Assembly (NCBI GenBank): GCA_900544245.1
Contig: UQUH01000069.1
Location: 1-7,166 of the forward strand
Source: an uncultured Coriobacteriaceae bacterium
GTDB lineage: Bacteria; Actinomycetota; Coriobacteriia; Coriobacteriales; QAMH01
Reading direction: 5' to 3'
Length of the DNA stretch: 7,166 nucleotides
The first letter of the stretch is position 1. Each line of letters starts with the position of its first letter. The position numbers were made by a program, and so were the translations under genes. A model generated the notes under the pieces. The model was not told where the DNA came from. It ran no database searches and worked only from the letters and a program-made list of their open reading frames with translations. Positions 6,304 through 7,166 of this stretch are shown piece by piece.

Positions 6304-7166
6304 ATGGCGGCTCGCGTCATAAAGTCGGATGCGCACGCGAGCGTCGGTGCCTTCGAGGACCCGCTTGACGAGTATCTCACGTTCCTGTCCGTCGAGCGTG
6401 GCCTGTCGCAGGCCAGCGTCGAGGCATACGGGCGCGACTTGCGTGACTACCTCGCTTTCATGCACAAAGCCGGCATCGATGACCTCGATGCCATCGAGCG
6501 CGACAACATCACCGATTACATCGAGGATTTGCGTCGCCGCGCCTATGCGTCGAGCAGTACCGAGCGTCATGTTGCCGCACTCAAGGGCTTCCACCGCTTC
6601 TGCGTGCGCGAGGGAATCGCCACGGCCGATCTGGCGGCATCGGTTCCCCTCCCCAAGAAGGCCGACCGCTTGCCCCAGGCTATTACCATCGAGCAGGTTG
6701 CCGCCCTGCTCGACCAGCCCTTTGCCGATACGCCCGCGGGTCTGCGCGACCGCGCGATTCTCGAGATGCTCTACGGGTGCGGCTTGCGCGTGAGCGAGCT
6801 CACCTCGCTGGGCTTTGGCAACTTGCTCCTCGACGACGAGCTCGTGCGCGTACGCGGTAAGGGCGGCAAGGAGCGGCTCGTCCCGCTTCTGGGCTCGGCG
6901 CGTCGCGCGCTCGACGAGTATCTGCGTGACGGACGCCCCCATCTGCACGCCAAGGGCAAGGCGGCTGCGCAGGACCCGGATGCCATCTTCGTCAACGCGC
7001 GAGGTGGGCGTTTGACGCGTCGCAGCGTCTGCAAGCTCGTCGAGAAGTACGGGCGCAACGTCCATATCGAGGGGCTGCATCCGCACACGCTGCGTCACAG
7101 TTTCGCGACGCATCTGCTCGAAGGAGGTGCCGACCTGCGCATCCTGCAGGAGATGCTCGGTCACAG
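6304..7166 (+). CDS. xerD: Tyrosine recombinase XerC/XerD-type (partial, runs off right edge)
   Basis: I translated this frame from the ATG at 6304; it stays open to the edge (287 codons plus 2 nt). Xer recombinases resolve chromosome dimers at dif during division. The N-terminal SAM-like core-binding domain spans about 18-103 (DEYLTFLSVERGLSQASVEAYGR) and the catalytic domain starts near 125. Catalytic residues are Arg162 (GCGLRVSEL), Lys186 (RGKGGKER), His261 and Arg264 (HTLRHSFATH) and His287 (MLGH). The nucleophilic Tyr is expected about 9 residues past the edge. Spacing between these residues matches E. coli XerD, offset by a 14-residue longer N-terminus. XerD is preferred over XerC from the HLLEGGADLRILQEMLGHS wording and the actinobacterial context, but many Gram-positives have one or two closely similar copies. 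The start follows the M20 stop by 2 nt and has only a weak GAGGG 12 nt away, which suggests coupled translation. Confidence 0.93.
   Translation, partial: MAARVIKSDAHASVGAFEDPLDEYLTFLSVERGLSQASVEAYGRDLRDYLAFMHKAGIDDLDAIERDNITDYIEDLRRRAYASSSTERHVAALKGFHRFCVREGIATADLAASVPLPKKADRLPQAITIEQVAALLDQPFADTPAGLRDRAILEMLYGCGLRVSELTSLGFGNLLLDDELVRVRGKGGKERLVPLLGSARRALDEYLRDGRPHLHAKGKAAAQDPDAIFVNARGGRLTRRSVCKLVEKYGRNVHIEGLHPHTLRHSFATHLLEGGADLRILQEMLGH

Noticed and set aside
5743..7164. A 473-codon open frame on the minus strand across the M20 and xer genes
   Set aside because: It lies antisense to two genes with intact catalytic motifs. Its protein has no recognisable domain, and long antisense frames are expected with high third-position GC.
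6304..7166. Xer-like gene as an integrase marking a mobile element
   Set aside because: There are no flanking repeats, tRNA, excisionase or phage genes. The gene is tightly coupled to a housekeeping operon and matches chromosomal Xer motifs and length.

Overview
This window looks like a stretch of ordinary chromosome from a high-GC Gram-positive bacterium. It is most likely an actinobacterium, and possibly of the Coriobacteriia (gut-anaerobe) type. The clues are high GC (above about 60% by eye), strong G/C bias at third codon positions throughout, a MurJ whose early helices carry what I remember as actinobacterial rather than proteobacterial signatures, and a pyrG - hydrolase - xer gene order. 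That order recalls the actinobacterial pyrG - NUDIX - xer - parA/scpA/scpB neighbourhood. The taxonomic call is inference; there is no rRNA or other decisive marker.

Layout. Positions 1-1600 on the minus strand hold the first two genes of an ABC importer of the nitrate/sulfonate/thiamine-precursor (NitT/TauT, NMT1-like) type. A lipoprotein solute-binding protein (587-1600) is followed by its inner-membrane permease (1-590), which runs off the left edge. The two overlap by 4 nt (GTGA), and an ATPase gene probably lies beyond the edge. A 135-bp gap with an extended -10 promoter candidate separates them from murJ (1736-3355, minus), the lipid II flippase. A 185-bp divergent intergenic region (3356-3540) then carries outward promoter candidates for murJ and pyrG, a short perfect palindrome and a purine/pyrimidine tract. 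To the right on the plus strand lie pyrG (CTP synthase, 3541-5145), an M20 metallohydrolase of the peptidase T-like group (5177-6301) and a XerC/XerD tyrosine recombinase (6304 to the right edge). Spacings of 31 and 2 nt without terminators suggest one operon.

How the genes fit together. MurJ exports lipid II for wall synthesis, PyrG supplies CTP for RNA, DNA and lipid precursors, and Xer resolves chromosome dimers, so the centre and right side are core growth and chromosome functions. The M20 enzyme is the least explained member of that operon, and the importer's substrate is unknown.

I found no mobile element, CRISPR array, RNA gene, phage gene or clear novel system. The findings are small: unusual residues in MurJ, PyrG and the permease, a cysteine-rich M20 enzyme, the operon context, and the divergent control region.
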